From: Ovoidimarina sediminis
GTDB taxonomy: Bacteria > Pseudomonadota > Alphaproteobacteria > Rhodobacterales > Rhodobacteraceae
Length of the DNA: 64,000 nucleotides
Assembly: GCF_032586175.1 (NCBI RefSeq)
Contig: NZ_JAWHTE010000006.1
Location: 159,246-223,245, forward strand
Direction: 5' to 3'
Of the stretch, positions 42,114 to 51,242 are shown one piece after another; position 1 is the stretch's first letter, and every line of letters begins with the position of its first letter. The notes beneath the pieces were generated by a model. It was not told the origin of the DNA. It was given only the letters and a program-made list of their open reading frames with translations, and made no database searches. A program made the translations under genes and the position numbers.

Positions 42114-42719
42114 CTACTCGCCCGGACGCGAGAGGCTGAACTTTTCGCGGATCACGCTGTAATCGCGATAGCCCATCCGCGTCAGCGGGTTGAAAGCGAG
42201 CACGTCGAAGATTCCGTCCTTCAGGCAATCGTCTCGCATGTGCACCCCCGTGACCTCGCCCACGGCAAGGAAGTTCGCCTCGCCTTCGAGCTTCACGATC
42301 TGGGACAGGCGGCATTCGAGGTTCGCGGGCGCGGCGGCGACGCGGGAACAGGGAATGGTTTCACACTCCACCCGCGCGATCCCCGCATCCTCGAACTCGT
42401 CCACCTCCTTCGGCCAGGGGCCGGATGTGCGGTTCATCACGTCTTTCATCGCGTATTCGACGATGTTGACGCAGAAGACGCCCGTTTCGCGGATGTTCGC
42501 CATCGTGTCTTTCGTGCCGTCGCGGTCGGGCTTCGCGCTGGTCGAGGCGAACATCACCTGCGGCGGCACATAGGCGACCGCGTTGAAGAAGGAATACGGC
42601 GCCAGGTTTTCCGAGCCGTCCGCGCCGCGCGTCGAGATCCAGCCGATCGGCCGGGGCGTGACAATCGCGTTGAACGGGTTGTGCGGCAGGCCGTGGCCGT
42701 CCTCGGGGCGATAAAACAT
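42114..42719 (-). CDS. Flavin reductase-family FMN-binding protein
   Basis: 201 residues of the flavin-reductase-like (DIM6/NTAB) split-barrel family. Markers: HNPFNAIVTPRPIGWISTRGADG, NLAPYSFFNAVAYVPPQVMF, DTMANIRETGVFCVNIV. It probably binds FMN and may supply reduced flavin to a monooxygenase, or act on another substrate; no oxygenase gene is adjacent. Divergent from the GNAT gene with 83 bases between. Confidence 0.88.
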   Translation of the reverse strand: MFYRPEDGHGLPHNPFNAIVTPRPIGWISTRGADGSENLAPYSFFNAVAYVPPQVMFASTSAKPDRDGTKDTMANIRETGVFCVNIVEYAMKDVMNRTSGPWPKEVDEFEDAGIARVECETIPCSRVAAAPANLECRLSQIVKLEGEANFLAVGEVTGVHMRDDCLKDGIFDVLAFNPLTRMGYRDYSVIREKFSLSRPGE

Positions 42720-42802
42720 GCGCGGTCTTCCCTGTCGGTTTGTCCCTCACCTACCGGCGTGCTACGGGCGATTCCAGCCGAAAACTGTGACGGAGGCGGC
42801 GG

Positions 42803-43300
42803 GTGATCACCCTCGCGCAGGAAACGCCGGAAGACTGGTGGGAGGTCGAGGCCCTTTACGACCTCTGCTTTGCGCCGGGGCGCGAGGCGCTGTCGTCCTA
42901 CCGGCTGCGTGACGGCGTGGAGCCGGTTGGCCATCTTTGCCTGACCGCGCGGGACGAACTTGGCATTCTCGTGGGCGCGATCCGGTACTGGCCGGTTTCG
43001 GTGGGCGGGGCGCCGTGCCTTCTTCTGGGCCCCATTGCGGTGCACCCGACGCATCAGGGCGAGGGGCTGGGGGCGGTTCTGATCGAGGAAAGCCTGTCGC
43101 GGGCGGCCGACTGGACGCGCGTGATGCTGGTGGGAGATGCCCCCTATTACGGGCGCTTCGGGTTCCGGAAGCTCAGCGGAGTCGTCATGCCGCCGCCGAC
43201 GAACCCGGATCGGGTGCTGGGCCGCGCGCTTAAGCCAGCGGCATGGGACGGCATCGAAGGAACCGTCAGGAGCGTCGCCGAAACCGGCGATCCCGCCTAA
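42803..43300 (+). CDS. GNAT-family N-acetyltransferase
   Basis: 165 residues, acyl-CoA-dependent acetyltransferase fold (YhbS-like). The acetyl-CoA pyrophosphate loop is LLLGPIAVHPTHQGEGLGAVLI, and the C-terminal YYGRFGFRKLSG segment is typical of YhbS. GTG start at 42803 with CGGAGG six bases upstream. Substrate unknown. Its stop overlaps the stop of the convergent gene by four bases. Confidence 0.88.
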   Translation: MITLAQETPEDWWEVEALYDLCFAPGREALSSYRLRDGVEPVGHLCLTARDELGILVGAIRYWPVSVGGAPCLLLGPIAVHPTHQGEGLGAVLIEESLSRAADWTRVMLVGDAPYYGRFGFRKLSGVVMPPPTNPDRVLGRALKPAAWDGIEGTVRSVAETGDPA

Positions 43301-43713
43301 CCGTCTGCGCCATCGGCCCGGTCGATACGGTCGGCCTTCCGCCGGATCAGAACTGTTCTGAGATCGTGCATCGCGAGGAGAAGGGTGTCGGTCACCCCCT
43401 CGAGCTCTGCATCCGTGGCCTGCGACTGCGCCCAGGCCGCGGTGAGATTGAGGTGATCGACCGCGCGGTGGATATCGTCGAGCCGCCGTTCCGCCAGAAC
43501 CGCCTGGCGGTGGGCCAGCCAATCGGCGATGGCCGCCTCGTCGGCCGCTGTCAGTTCGGTCGCGCCTTGCGGTTTCCAGTCGCCACGCTTGGTGTTCACG
43601 ACAGCGATCTGGTTCAGTTCGAGCCGGCGTTCGGGATTGTCGGTCTCGACGCGATAGACCGCCGCGCCCTGCTCGCGCACCCTGAAGTAATACTCCGGAA
43701 GCTCGCCCGCCAT
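43297..43713 (-). CDS. Conserved hypothetical protein
   Basis: 138 residues, soluble, no signal peptide. The N-terminal half is probably beta (LPEYYFRVREQGAAVYRVETDN ... LNQIAVVNTKRGDWKP) and the C-terminal half helical (DEAAIADWLAHRQAVLAERRLDDIHRAVDHLNL). I do not recognise a named domain. Convergent with the GNAT gene; 65 bases downstream of the trpS stop on the same strand is its own neighbour only in order, not in function. Confidence 0.72.
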   Translation of the reverse strand: MAGELPEYYFRVREQGAAVYRVETDNPERRLELNQIAVVNTKRGDWKPQGATELTAADEAAIADWLAHRQAVLAERRLDDIHRAVDHLNLTAAWAQSQATDAELEGVTDTLLLAMHDLRTVLIRRKADRIDRADGADG

Positions 43714-43778
43714 GCCATTCGCCCCGTAACCGACGCCCGAACACCTAGCAGCGTCCGGGCGTCAGAACCAGCCTGCCG

Positions 43779-44804
43779 TCAGCGCGCGCCCAGCAGGCCG
43801 ACGATGTCGTAGGTCTTCGCAAGGATCGGGATTGCGATCTCGCGCGCCCGTTCCGCGCCCCGGGCCAGGATGCGGTCGATTTCCGCCTCGTCAGCCATGA
43901 GCCGCCGCATCTCGGCCGAGATCGGGGCGATCTTCTCCACCGCGAGTTCGGCAAGCGCGGGCTTGAATTGCCCGAACTGCTGACCGGCGGCATCGGCGAT
44001 CACCTGTTCGGCGGTCATCCCTGAAAGAGCCGCGTAGATATCGACGAGATTGCGCGCCTCGGGCCGGTCCTTCAGGCCGTCGAGCGTATCCGGCAAAGGC
44101 TCGGGATCCGTCTTCGCCTTGCGGATCTTCTTCGCGATCGTATCGGCATCGTCGGACATGTTGATCCGGCTCATATCCGAAGGGTCGGATTTCGACATCT
44201 TCTTCGACCCGTCGCGCAGGCTCATCACCCGCGTCGCGGCGCCTTCGATCACCGGTTCGGTGATGGGAAAGAAATCCACCTTGAAGTCGTTGTTGAACTT
44301 CTGCGCAATGTCGCGTGTCAGTTCCAGGTGCTGCTTCTGATCCTCGCCCACTGGCACGTGCGTCGCGTGGTAGATCAGGATGTCGGCGGCCATCAGCGCC
44401 GGATAGGCGAACAGCCCCAGCGAGGCGTTTTCCGAGTTCTTCCCGGCCTTGTCCTTCCATTGGGTCATCCGGCCCATCCAGCCCATGCGCGCAACGCAGT
44501 TGAAGATCCACGCAAGCTGCGCGTGCTCGGGCACCTGGCTCTGGTTGAAGAGGATGGAGCGTTCCGGGTCGATACCGGCGGCGATGAAGAAGGCGGCAAG
44601 CTCGCGCGTGTTCTTTCGCAACGCGTCCGGCTCCTGCCACACCGTGATCGCGTGCAGGTCAACCATGCAATAGATCGTCTCGTAGGTGCCGGCATCCTGC
44701 ATCTCGACGAAGCGCCGCATAGCGCCGAGATAGTTGCCAAGCGTCAGGCCGCCCGAAGGCTGGATCCCGGAAAAGACGCGCGGTGTGAAGGCGGTGTCGC
44801 CCAT
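43779..44804 (-). CDS. trpS: Tryptophanyl-tRNA synthetase
   Basis: Class I synthetase charging tRNA-Trp; 341 residues, standard length. The HIGH-type motif is GGLTLGNYLGAM near residue 18 and KMSKS is in SKKMSKSDPSDMSRI. LFNQSQVPEHAQLAWIFNC and VPVGEDQKQHLELTRDIA are TrpS signatures. Divergent from the rhomboid-family gene. Confidence 0.97.
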   Translation of the reverse strand: MGDTAFTPRVFSGIQPSGGLTLGNYLGAMRRFVEMQDAGTYETIYCMVDLHAITVWQEPDALRKNTRELAAFFIAAGIDPERSILFNQSQVPEHAQLAWIFNCVARMGWMGRMTQWKDKAGKNSENASLGLFAYPALMAADILIYHATHVPVGEDQKQHLELTRDIAQKFNNDFKVDFFPITEPVIEGAATRVMSLRDGSKKMSKSDPSDMSRINMSDDADTIAKKIRKAKTDPEPLPDTLDGLKDRPEARNLVDIYAALSGMTAEQVIADAAGQQFGQFKPALAELAVEKIAPISAEMRRLMADEAEIDRILARGAERAREIAIPILAKTYDIVGLLGAR

Positions 44805-44889
44805 GTCGATGCTCCAGTTTCTGGATTTTTGGACCGCTGTCGCTTAACGATGGGCGGAGAGCCCGTCAAGAAAGGCCACGAGCAGAGCC

Positions 44890-45585
44890 ATGTCATATCA
44901 GCCGAGCGACCCCGACGCCTCGCCGGTCAATCCGCTGCCGGTCGCCGTCGTGTTGCTGGCCTTGCCGATGATCCTTGCGGAAATCGCCTTCATCGCGGGC
45001 ACCACCGGGCTTGCGGGCGGGCCCGAGGCCGTGGGCTGGCGGCTTGCCGCGATCGAGCGCTTCGGTTTCTTTTCGCCCGTGGTTGAATGGATGGCCTCGA
45101 CCGGACGCTGGAATGCCCCCGATCTCGCGCGCTTCGTGACCTATCCGTTCCTGCACTGGGGCTTTACCCATATGCTGATGGTGCTCGTCTTCCTTCTCGC
45201 CCTTGGCAAGATGGTGGGCGAGGTGATGGGGTCGCTCGCCGTCTTCATCGTCTTTTTCGGATCGGCCGTTTTCGGGGCCGGGATCTATGCGCTTCTGACG
45301 GAAGCGCAGAACCCGCTGATCGGCGGTTACCCCGGCGTTTACGGGCTGATCGGGGCCTATTCCTTCATCCTCTGGACGCATTACAGCGTCACCGGTGGGC
45401 CGCAGGCGCGGGCGTTCACACTGATCGCGGCGCTCTTGTTCATCCAGCTTGTCTTCGGGCTTCTGTTCGGCAAGGGGCCCGACTGGATCGCCGATGTGGC
45501 GGGTTTCGTCGCAGGCTTCGTTCTGTCCTTCGTCGTGGTGCCGGGAGGCTGGGCGCGGCTGATCAACCGGCTTCGACAGCGCTGA
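44890..45585 (+). CDS. Rhomboid-family membrane protein lacking catalytic residues (predicted pseudoprotease)
   Basis: 231 residues, six membrane helices, rhomboid fold. The HxxxxH segment is kept (HWGFTH, His89 and His94), but the GlpG Asn154 position is Val98. The nucleophile motif GASG reads GGYPG (145-149) with no serine. The second catalytic residue, His in AHxxG, is Asp202 (ADVAG). All three replacements argue that it cannot cleave and belongs with inactive rhomboids that bind membrane clients. It sits between trpS and murJ, divergent and convergent respectively; its stop abuts the murJ stop. Confidence 0.85.
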   Translation: MSYQPSDPDASPVNPLPVAVVLLALPMILAEIAFIAGTTGLAGGPEAVGWRLAAIERFGFFSPVVEWMASTGRWNAPDLARFVTYPFLHWGFTHMLMVLVFLLALGKMVGEVMGSLAVFIVFFGSAVFGAGIYALLTEAQNPLIGGYPGVYGLIGAYSFILWTHYSVTGGPQARAFTLIAALLFIQLVFGLLFGKGPDWIADVAGFVAGFVLSFVVVPGGWARLINRLRQR

Positions 45586-47181
45586 TCATCCGCGCCGGCG
45601 CAGGGATCGCGTCATTTCCGACACCGTGAAGGCCCGGGCGATCCGGCCGAAGAGCGCGTAAGCGAAGATCCCGAACAGCACGAGAAGCGCCAGCGCCCCG
45701 TAACGCAGCGTCGGTACGGCGAAGACCGGGCCGGCAAGCATGAGGACGACGTAGAGCGCGGCCCCCATCCCGACGGCAGCGATCAGGATACGCGGGGCAC
45801 GATTGCAGAAGCGATCGTCGAATTCCGAGGCCGGCCCCATGCCGCGCGCGCCGCGCCAGAGTAGCCAGGTCATCGCCCAGCCCGCCACGGTCGTTCCGAC
45901 CGCCGCCGCGATATAGCCGATGACAGGGGCGAGCCCGATCGCAATCGCGGCATTCACGATCAGTGCGACAAGGGCGAAGTAGAAGGGCCGCTTCGTATCC
46001 TCGCGGGCGAAGTAAAGGGGTTGAAGGACCTTCTGAAGGACGAAGGCGGGAAGCCCCGCGCCATAGACCGCGACGGCAAGCGCGGTGGCCGTGGTGTCTT
46101 CGGCATCGAAGGCGCCGCGCTGGAACAGAACCGAGACGAGCGGCCCCGGCATCACGATCAGCGCCACTGCCGCGGGCACCGTCAGCGCAAGCGCGATCTC
46201 GCCCGCCCGGTTGAACGCCTCGCGCCCCCCGACCGTATCTTCGGCCTGAAGCCGCCGCGAGAGTTCGGGCAGAAGAACGATGCCGATGGCGATTCCCACC
46301 ACACCCAGCGGCAACTGGTAAAGCCGGTCGGCATAGCTGAGCCACGCGACCGCCCCGTCGAAGAACGACGCGACCTGGCGCCCGACCAGAAGGTTGACCT
46401 GCACAACCCCGCCCGCAAGGGCCGCAGGCGCGGCGATGATCGCGAGCCGCTTCAGTTCCGGCGTCAGCCGCGGGCGCGTGATGCGGAAGCCGTAGCCCGC
46501 CCGCTTCGCGGCCCAGAGAAGCAGAGCAAGCTGCCCGATCCCGGCGACCACGACACCGATGGTGACAAGATCGCCATGATGAACGCCCGGAACGTCACCC
46601 ATAACTTCGGGCCCGAAGCTTATGGCCTCTGCAAACCACCCGGTATCCGCCAGAAGAAGCGCCACGATCAGGATGACGTTCAGAAGAACCGGCGCTGCCG
46701 CCGCCGCCGCAAACCGCCCCGTGGCGTTCAATACGCCCGACAGAAGCGCCGCGAGCGAGATGAAAAAGATATACCCGAAGACGACCCGACCGTAGAGCAC
46801 GGCAAGGTCGAACCGCGCATCGTCTGCAAAGCCCGAGGCCATCGCCAGCACGAGAACGGGCATGAAGACGATGGCCAGGACGCTGAAGACCAAAAGCAGG
46901 AACCCGAGCCCGGAAAACGCATCCTGTGCAAAACCGCCGGGATCCTCGCCGCTTTCCACCTTCTTCGAAAACATCGGCACGAAGGCCATGTTGAACGCGC
47001 CCTCGGCGAAGAAGCGGCGGAACATGTTGGGCAGGCTGAAGGCGATGAGGAAGGCTTCGGCCACCGGCCCCGCCCCCATGGTCGCCGCGATCAGGATATC
47101 GCGCACGAAGCCCAGGATGCGGCTTGCCAGCGTCCAGACGCCAACCGTGAAGAAGCTTCGCGCCATGCGGATCGCCGGCAT
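45586..47181 (-). CDS. murJ: Lipid II flippase MurJ (MviN)
   Basis: 531 residues, about 14 membrane helices; flips lipid II to the periplasm for peptidoglycan synthesis. MOP-superfamily markers: RILGFVRDILIAATMGAGPVAEAFLIAFSLPNMFRRFFAEGAFNMAFVPMF near the N-terminus (key charged residues present) and the GGVVQVNLLVGRQVASFFDGAVAWLSYADRLYQLP block. Twenty-eight bases after glnD on the same strand, the usual order for this group. Confidence 0.96.
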   Translation of the reverse strand: MPAIRMARSFFTVGVWTLASRILGFVRDILIAATMGAGPVAEAFLIAFSLPNMFRRFFAEGAFNMAFVPMFSKKVESGEDPGGFAQDAFSGLGFLLLVFSVLAIVFMPVLVLAMASGFADDARFDLAVLYGRVVFGYIFFISLAALLSGVLNATGRFAAAAAAPVLLNVILIVALLLADTGWFAEAISFGPEVMGDVPGVHHGDLVTIGVVVAGIGQLALLLWAAKRAGYGFRITRPRLTPELKRLAIIAAPAALAGGVVQVNLLVGRQVASFFDGAVAWLSYADRLYQLPLGVVGIAIGIVLLPELSRRLQAEDTVGGREAFNRAGEIALALTVPAAVALIVMPGPLVSVLFQRGAFDAEDTTATALAVAVYGAGLPAFVLQKVLQPLYFAREDTKRPFYFALVALIVNAAIAIGLAPVIGYIAAAVGTTVAGWAMTWLLWRGARGMGPASEFDDRFCNRAPRILIAAVGMGAALYVVLMLAGPVFAVPTLRYGALALLVLFGIFAYALFGRIARAFTVSEMTRSLRRRG

Positions 47182-47209
47182 CAGCGCCCCCCGCCGGCGA
47201 AGGGGCGGA

Positions 47210-50026
47210 TCATTGCCGCGCCCGCTCGGCGCCGCGTTCGATCGCCTCGCGCAGGCGTTTCTCGAGCGAGCGCTGCTTGTTTTCGGAATGGTATTTCAGC
47301 CCAAACATGTCCTTCACATAGAAGGTATCCACCACCTGTTCGCCATAGGTCGCAATCACTGCGCTCGCGATGTAGACATGCGCCGCCGCAAGGCTGCGGG
47401 TCAGGTCGTAGAGAAGGCCAGGCCTGTCGCGCGTATCGACCTCGATGATCGTGTAGATCTCCGACCCTTCGTTGTCGAAGGTGATCGAAGTCGGAACCCG
47501 GAACGCGCGCTCGCGCTTCTTGATCTTGTCGCGGTCCTTCACCGCATCGCGCACCACGACCTCGCCCTTCAGCGTCTTTTCGATCATCGCGCGAAGCCGC
47601 GGCAGGCGGTGTTCGTCGAAGGGCCGCCCATCGATATCCTGCACCCAGAACACCGCCGTGGCGAAGCCGTCTTTCGAAGTATAGGTGCGCGCGTCGACGA
47701 CGTTGGCACCGACCAGCGCCAGCGCCCCGGCGAGACGCGAAAAGATGCCGGGATGATCGTGCAGCGCAAAACAGGCGCGCGTCGCGTCGCGGTCGGTATC
47801 GGGGTAGAGATCGATCCGCACTTCGTCGTCGCCGATCTCGCGCAACAGATTGGCGAAGACCACGTGGGCGGATGTGGGCAGGCCCTGCCAGTACGGCCCG
47901 TAATGCCGCGCCGTCTCGGCCCTGAGATCCTTGGTGTCCCAGTCGGACAGCGCCTCGCGCAGCGCGCGCTTTCCCTCGGCCTCCAGCGCCTCGCGGTTGA
48001 GATCCTCGAGCCCGGTTTCCAGCGCCACTGCCGTTTCGCGATAGAGCGTGCGAAGAAGCTGCGCCTTCCAGTTGTTCCATGTCCCCGGGCCAACGCCCCG
48101 GATGTCGCAGACCGTGAGAACCGTCAGAAGATCAAGCCGCTTCTTCGTTTTCACCGCCTTCGCGAAATCCCGGATCGTGCGCGGATCGGCCAGGTCGCGC
48201 TTCTGGGCGATATCGGACATCAGGAGGTGGTAGCGGACGAGCCATTCCACCGTTTCCGCATCGTCCTTCTTGAAGCCGAGCCGCGGCGCCACCTTGCGCG
48301 CGATCTTCGCGCCCAGAACCGAATGATCCTCGTCCCGCCCCTTCCCGATATCGTGCAGAAGAAGCGCGATGTAGAGGACCCGGCGGTTCACGCCCTCCTT
48401 CAGGATCCGGCTTGCCACGGGAAGCTCTTCCACCAATTCCTCGCGCTCGATCTTCGCAAGCGTCGCGATGCACTGGATCGTGTGCTCGTCCACCGTGAAG
48501 TGATGGTACATGTTGAACTGCATCATCGCCACGATCGGTGCGAATTCGGGGATGAAGGCAGACAGCACGCCAAGCTCGTTCATACGCCTGAGCGCGCGTT
48601 CCGGATTGCCATGCTTCAGAAGCAGATCGATGAAGATGCGCTGGGCTTCCGCGTCGCCGCGCACCTCGTCATCGATCATGTGGAGGTTCGAGGAAATCGT
48701 GCGCATCGCGTCGGGATGCAGGAGATAGCCCGTCCGCAGCGCCTCTTCGAAGATCCTGAGCAGGTTCAGCTTGCTCTTCAGGAAGACCGCTTCCTTTTCA
48801 TAGGTGATCCGGTTGTGGACGATCCTGTAGCCGTCCTTCACCTTCTTCCGCCGGGTCAGGAGACGCACCAGCGCCGGCGCGGGCTTTGCGTGCCGCGCTT
48901 CCAGGTTCGTCAGAAGGATGCGGGTGACTTCCCCCACCATCGTCGCCTGGCGGAAGTAATCCTGCATGAAGTGTTCCACCGCGCGGCGCCCGCCGTGGTC
49001 TTTGTATCCCATGCGCTCGGCCACTTCGACCTGCATGTCGAAGGTCAGCTGATCCATCGCACGGCCCGCGATCAGGTGAAGATGGCAGCGGACCGCCATC
49101 AGGAACGTCTCGGCCGCGCGGAAGTTTTCGTATTCCTCGGCGCTGAACGCATCTTCCGCCACCAGATCGGCCGCGCTTTGCGCGCGGGTGACGTATTTCG
49201 CGATCCAGTAGAGCGTCTGAAGATCCCGAAGCCCGCCCTTCCCTTCCTTGACGTTGGGCTCGACCATGTAGCGCTGGCCGCCCTGTTTCTGGTGCCGCTC
49301 GCTGCGTTCGGCCAGCTTCGCCTCGATGTAATCGGCGCTCGAATTCCGAAAAAGCTCTTTCCACAGCCGCGCTTCGAGTTCGCGGGTCAGGTCGGCATTT
49401 CCAAACAGGTGCCGATGTTCGAGAAGCGCCGTGCGGATCGTGTAATCCTCGCGCCCCAGCCGCACGCAATCGCGGATCGACCGGGTCGCATGGCCGACCT
49501 TGAGGTGCAGATCCCAGAATATATAGAGCATGCTTTCGATCACGCTCTCGACCCAGCCTGTCGCCTTGTGCGGCACGAGGAACAGAAGATCGACATCCGA
49601 GAAGGGGGCCATCTCGCCCCGCCCGTAACCCCCAACTGCGACGAGGGCGATCCGTTCGCCCTCGCTTGGGTTGGCGCGGGGGTAGAGCCGCCGGATCGCC
49701 AGATCATAGACGGTGCCGACAACGCTGTCGGTCAGGAAGCGGTAGGCCTGCGAGGCACCGCGGGCATCCTGCGGGTTGGCTGTGAAGGCCTCCGCGATCT
49801 TCTCCCGGCCCGCCGCGATCACCGGCTTCAGCACCTTGACCGCGGCATTCCGGATCTCGGCCTGCTGGGAGAGGTTCTGCGTCGCGTCCTTCAGCGCGGC
49901 GGCCACAACGACCGGATCGAAGACCTGATCCGCGGGGCAGATCAGGCCGTCGTCGACCGGCGCGGCGCTGTCGGGCAGCCGCGGTTCAGAAACCGGCGCC
50001 GCCAAAGCTTCTTTGGGCGGGGTCAA
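47210..50026 (-). CDS. glnD: Bifunctional [protein-PII] uridylyltransferase/uridylyl-removing enzyme
   Basis: 938 residues; nitrogen sensor that modifies PII proteins. Domain order: nucleotidyltransferase (GGYGRGEMAPFSDVDLLF near residue 135), PII-uridylyltransferase helical domain, HD domain (FTVDEHTIQ ... LLLHDIGKGRDEDHS) and two C-terminal ACT domains that bind glutamine (LHDHPGIFSRLAGAL; DRPGLLYDLTRSL). The start is TTG 50026, overlapping the lpoA-like gene by 41 bases; TTG 50005 is an alternative, and no ATG is near. Confidence 0.95.
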   Translation of the reverse strand: MTPPKEALAAPVSEPRLPDSAAPVDDGLICPADQVFDPVVVAAALKDATQNLSQQAEIRNAAVKVLKPVIAAGREKIAEAFTANPQDARGASQAYRFLTDSVVGTVYDLAIRRLYPRANPSEGERIALVAVGGYGRGEMAPFSDVDLLFLVPHKATGWVESVIESMLYIFWDLHLKVGHATRSIRDCVRLGREDYTIRTALLEHRHLFGNADLTRELEARLWKELFRNSSADYIEAKLAERSERHQKQGGQRYMVEPNVKEGKGGLRDLQTLYWIAKYVTRAQSAADLVAEDAFSAEEYENFRAAETFLMAVRCHLHLIAGRAMDQLTFDMQVEVAERMGYKDHGGRRAVEHFMQDYFRQATMVGEVTRILLTNLEARHAKPAPALVRLLTRRKKVKDGYRIVHNRITYEKEAVFLKSKLNLLRIFEEALRTGYLLHPDAMRTISSNLHMIDDEVRGDAEAQRIFIDLLLKHGNPERALRRMNELGVLSAFIPEFAPIVAMMQFNMYHHFTVDEHTIQCIATLAKIEREELVEELPVASRILKEGVNRRVLYIALLLHDIGKGRDEDHSVLGAKIARKVAPRLGFKKDDAETVEWLVRYHLLMSDIAQKRDLADPRTIRDFAKAVKTKKRLDLLTVLTVCDIRGVGPGTWNNWKAQLLRTLYRETAVALETGLEDLNREALEAEGKRALREALSDWDTKDLRAETARHYGPYWQGLPTSAHVVFANLLREIGDDEVRIDLYPDTDRDATRACFALHDHPGIFSRLAGALALVGANVVDARTYTSKDGFATAVFWVQDIDGRPFDEHRLPRLRAMIEKTLKGEVVVRDAVKDRDKIKKRERAFRVPTSITFDNEGSEIYTIIEVDTRDRPGLLYDLTRSLAAAHVYIASAVIATYGEQVVDTFYVKDMFGLKYHSENKQRSLEKRLREAIERGAERARQ

Positions 50027-51155
50027 GGATCACGACCTGTCGATTCTGGATCTGCGCAACCGCAAGGCCGCGCGTATTGGTGCCGTTCTGGTTGAGCCGG
50101 AACACTCCGTTCACGCCGGCAAAGCCCGTAGGCCGGGTGAGCGACGCCGTATCGAAGGGTGTGCTGCTTCCGGTGGTGGCGAGCGCCCCGATCGCGGCGA
50201 TCCCGTCATAGGCCAGGCCCGCAAGCGGGTGCGGCGCGAAGCCAAACGCGCCCTGGTAGCGCGACGAGAATTGCGCCTGGAGCCCCGGATCTGGCGTTGC
50301 AAACCAGGCGCCCTGAAGCCCCGACAGATCCACCGCCGTCGACGGGATATCGAGCCGCTGAAGCCCGATCAGCTGATGGGTGGCGTTCGACACGCCCTCG
50401 TTCGGCAGAAGCTCCACCAGAAACGGCAGCGCGCCGTCATTGCCCGAGGTCAGGAAGACGCCCGTGGCACCCGAGGCGTTGATCTGGTCGGCAATGCCCG
50501 GAACCGCGCTGACGATCCCGTTCTGGCTGAGCGGGAAGCTCGCGGTGGTGGCAAGCCGCACCCCGTTCGTCGCCAGCGCGCGAGAGATCGCGGCGGCCCC
50601 GATCGATTCCGCCGTGCTTTCGCCCTGCACGATCGCAACGCTCGTGATCCCCTGGCGTGCGGCGTAGGAGGCAAGCCGGTCGGCCGTATTCTGGAAGGTG
50701 GAGCCGAGGATATAGACGTTTCCGCCCGCCACGGCGGGGTTGTTCGAGAATGACAGCACGTTCAGCCCGCGCCCGCGCACGGCCGCGCCCGCAGCCGCGG
50801 CGGCATCGGCGAAGACGGGGCCGAGAATCACCTTTGCCCCATCCGAGGCAGCGGCGCGTGCAGCGGCCGCTGCACCGTCGGCGGTGCCGCCCGTGTCGTA
50901 GACCGCAAGCTGGATCTCGACGCCGCTCAGATCCGAGATCGCAAGGCGCGCGGCATTTTCGAGACTGCCCGCCAGTCCCGCCGCCGAACCCGTCTGCGGC
51001 ACAAGAAGCGCCACCTCGACCGGATCGGACGCGCCCATCCGGCCGCCATCGAAACCGCCGACGGACATCGGCTCGCAGGCCGCGAGCCCGAGAGCGGCGG
51101 CACCGGCTAGAACCGCACGCATGAACTTGCGGCGGGAACGGAAAAGGGCGACCAT
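49986..51155 (-). CDS. Penicillin-binding-protein activator-like lipoprotein (LpoA/periplasmic-binding fold)
   Basis: 389 residues with a lipoprotein signal (MRAVLAGAAALGLAAC, lipobox LAAC, Cys near 27) and a periplasmic-binding-protein (type I) fold: EVALLVPQTGSAAGLAGSLENAARLAISDL, KVILGPVFADAAAAA, LAGLAYDGIAAIGAL. It resembles the C-terminal half of LpoA, which activates PBP1a, though amino-acid receptor relatives are possible. GAGG six bases before ATG 51155. Divergent from rsmI with an 87-base gap, a common arrangement. Confidence 0.87.
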   Translation of the reverse strand: MVALFRSRRKFMRAVLAGAAALGLAACEPMSVGGFDGGRMGASDPVEVALLVPQTGSAAGLAGSLENAARLAISDLSGVEIQLAVYDTGGTADGAAAAARAAASDGAKVILGPVFADAAAAAGAAVRGRGLNVLSFSNNPAVAGGNVYILGSTFQNTADRLASYAARQGITSVAIVQGESTAESIGAAAISRALATNGVRLATTASFPLSQNGIVSAVPGIADQINASGATGVFLTSGNDGALPFLVELLPNEGVSNATHQLIGLQRLDIPSTAVDLSGLQGAWFATPDPGLQAQFSSRYQGAFGFAPHPLAGLAYDGIAAIGALATTGSSTPFDTASLTRPTGFAGVNGVFRLNQNGTNTRGLAVAQIQNRQVVILDPAQRSFGGAGF

Positions 51156-51242
51156 GATGAACCTCGCGCGGCTTCCTGGGTTGGCGGCACCCTATGCGCT
51201 GGAGAAACCCGTGTAAATCATGCCGCAGGGGGAGTTATGTTC

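Noticed and set aside
46862..50095. 1077-codon open frame opposite murJ and glnD
   Set aside because: No domain, shadow composition; glnD domains on the other strand are unambiguous.
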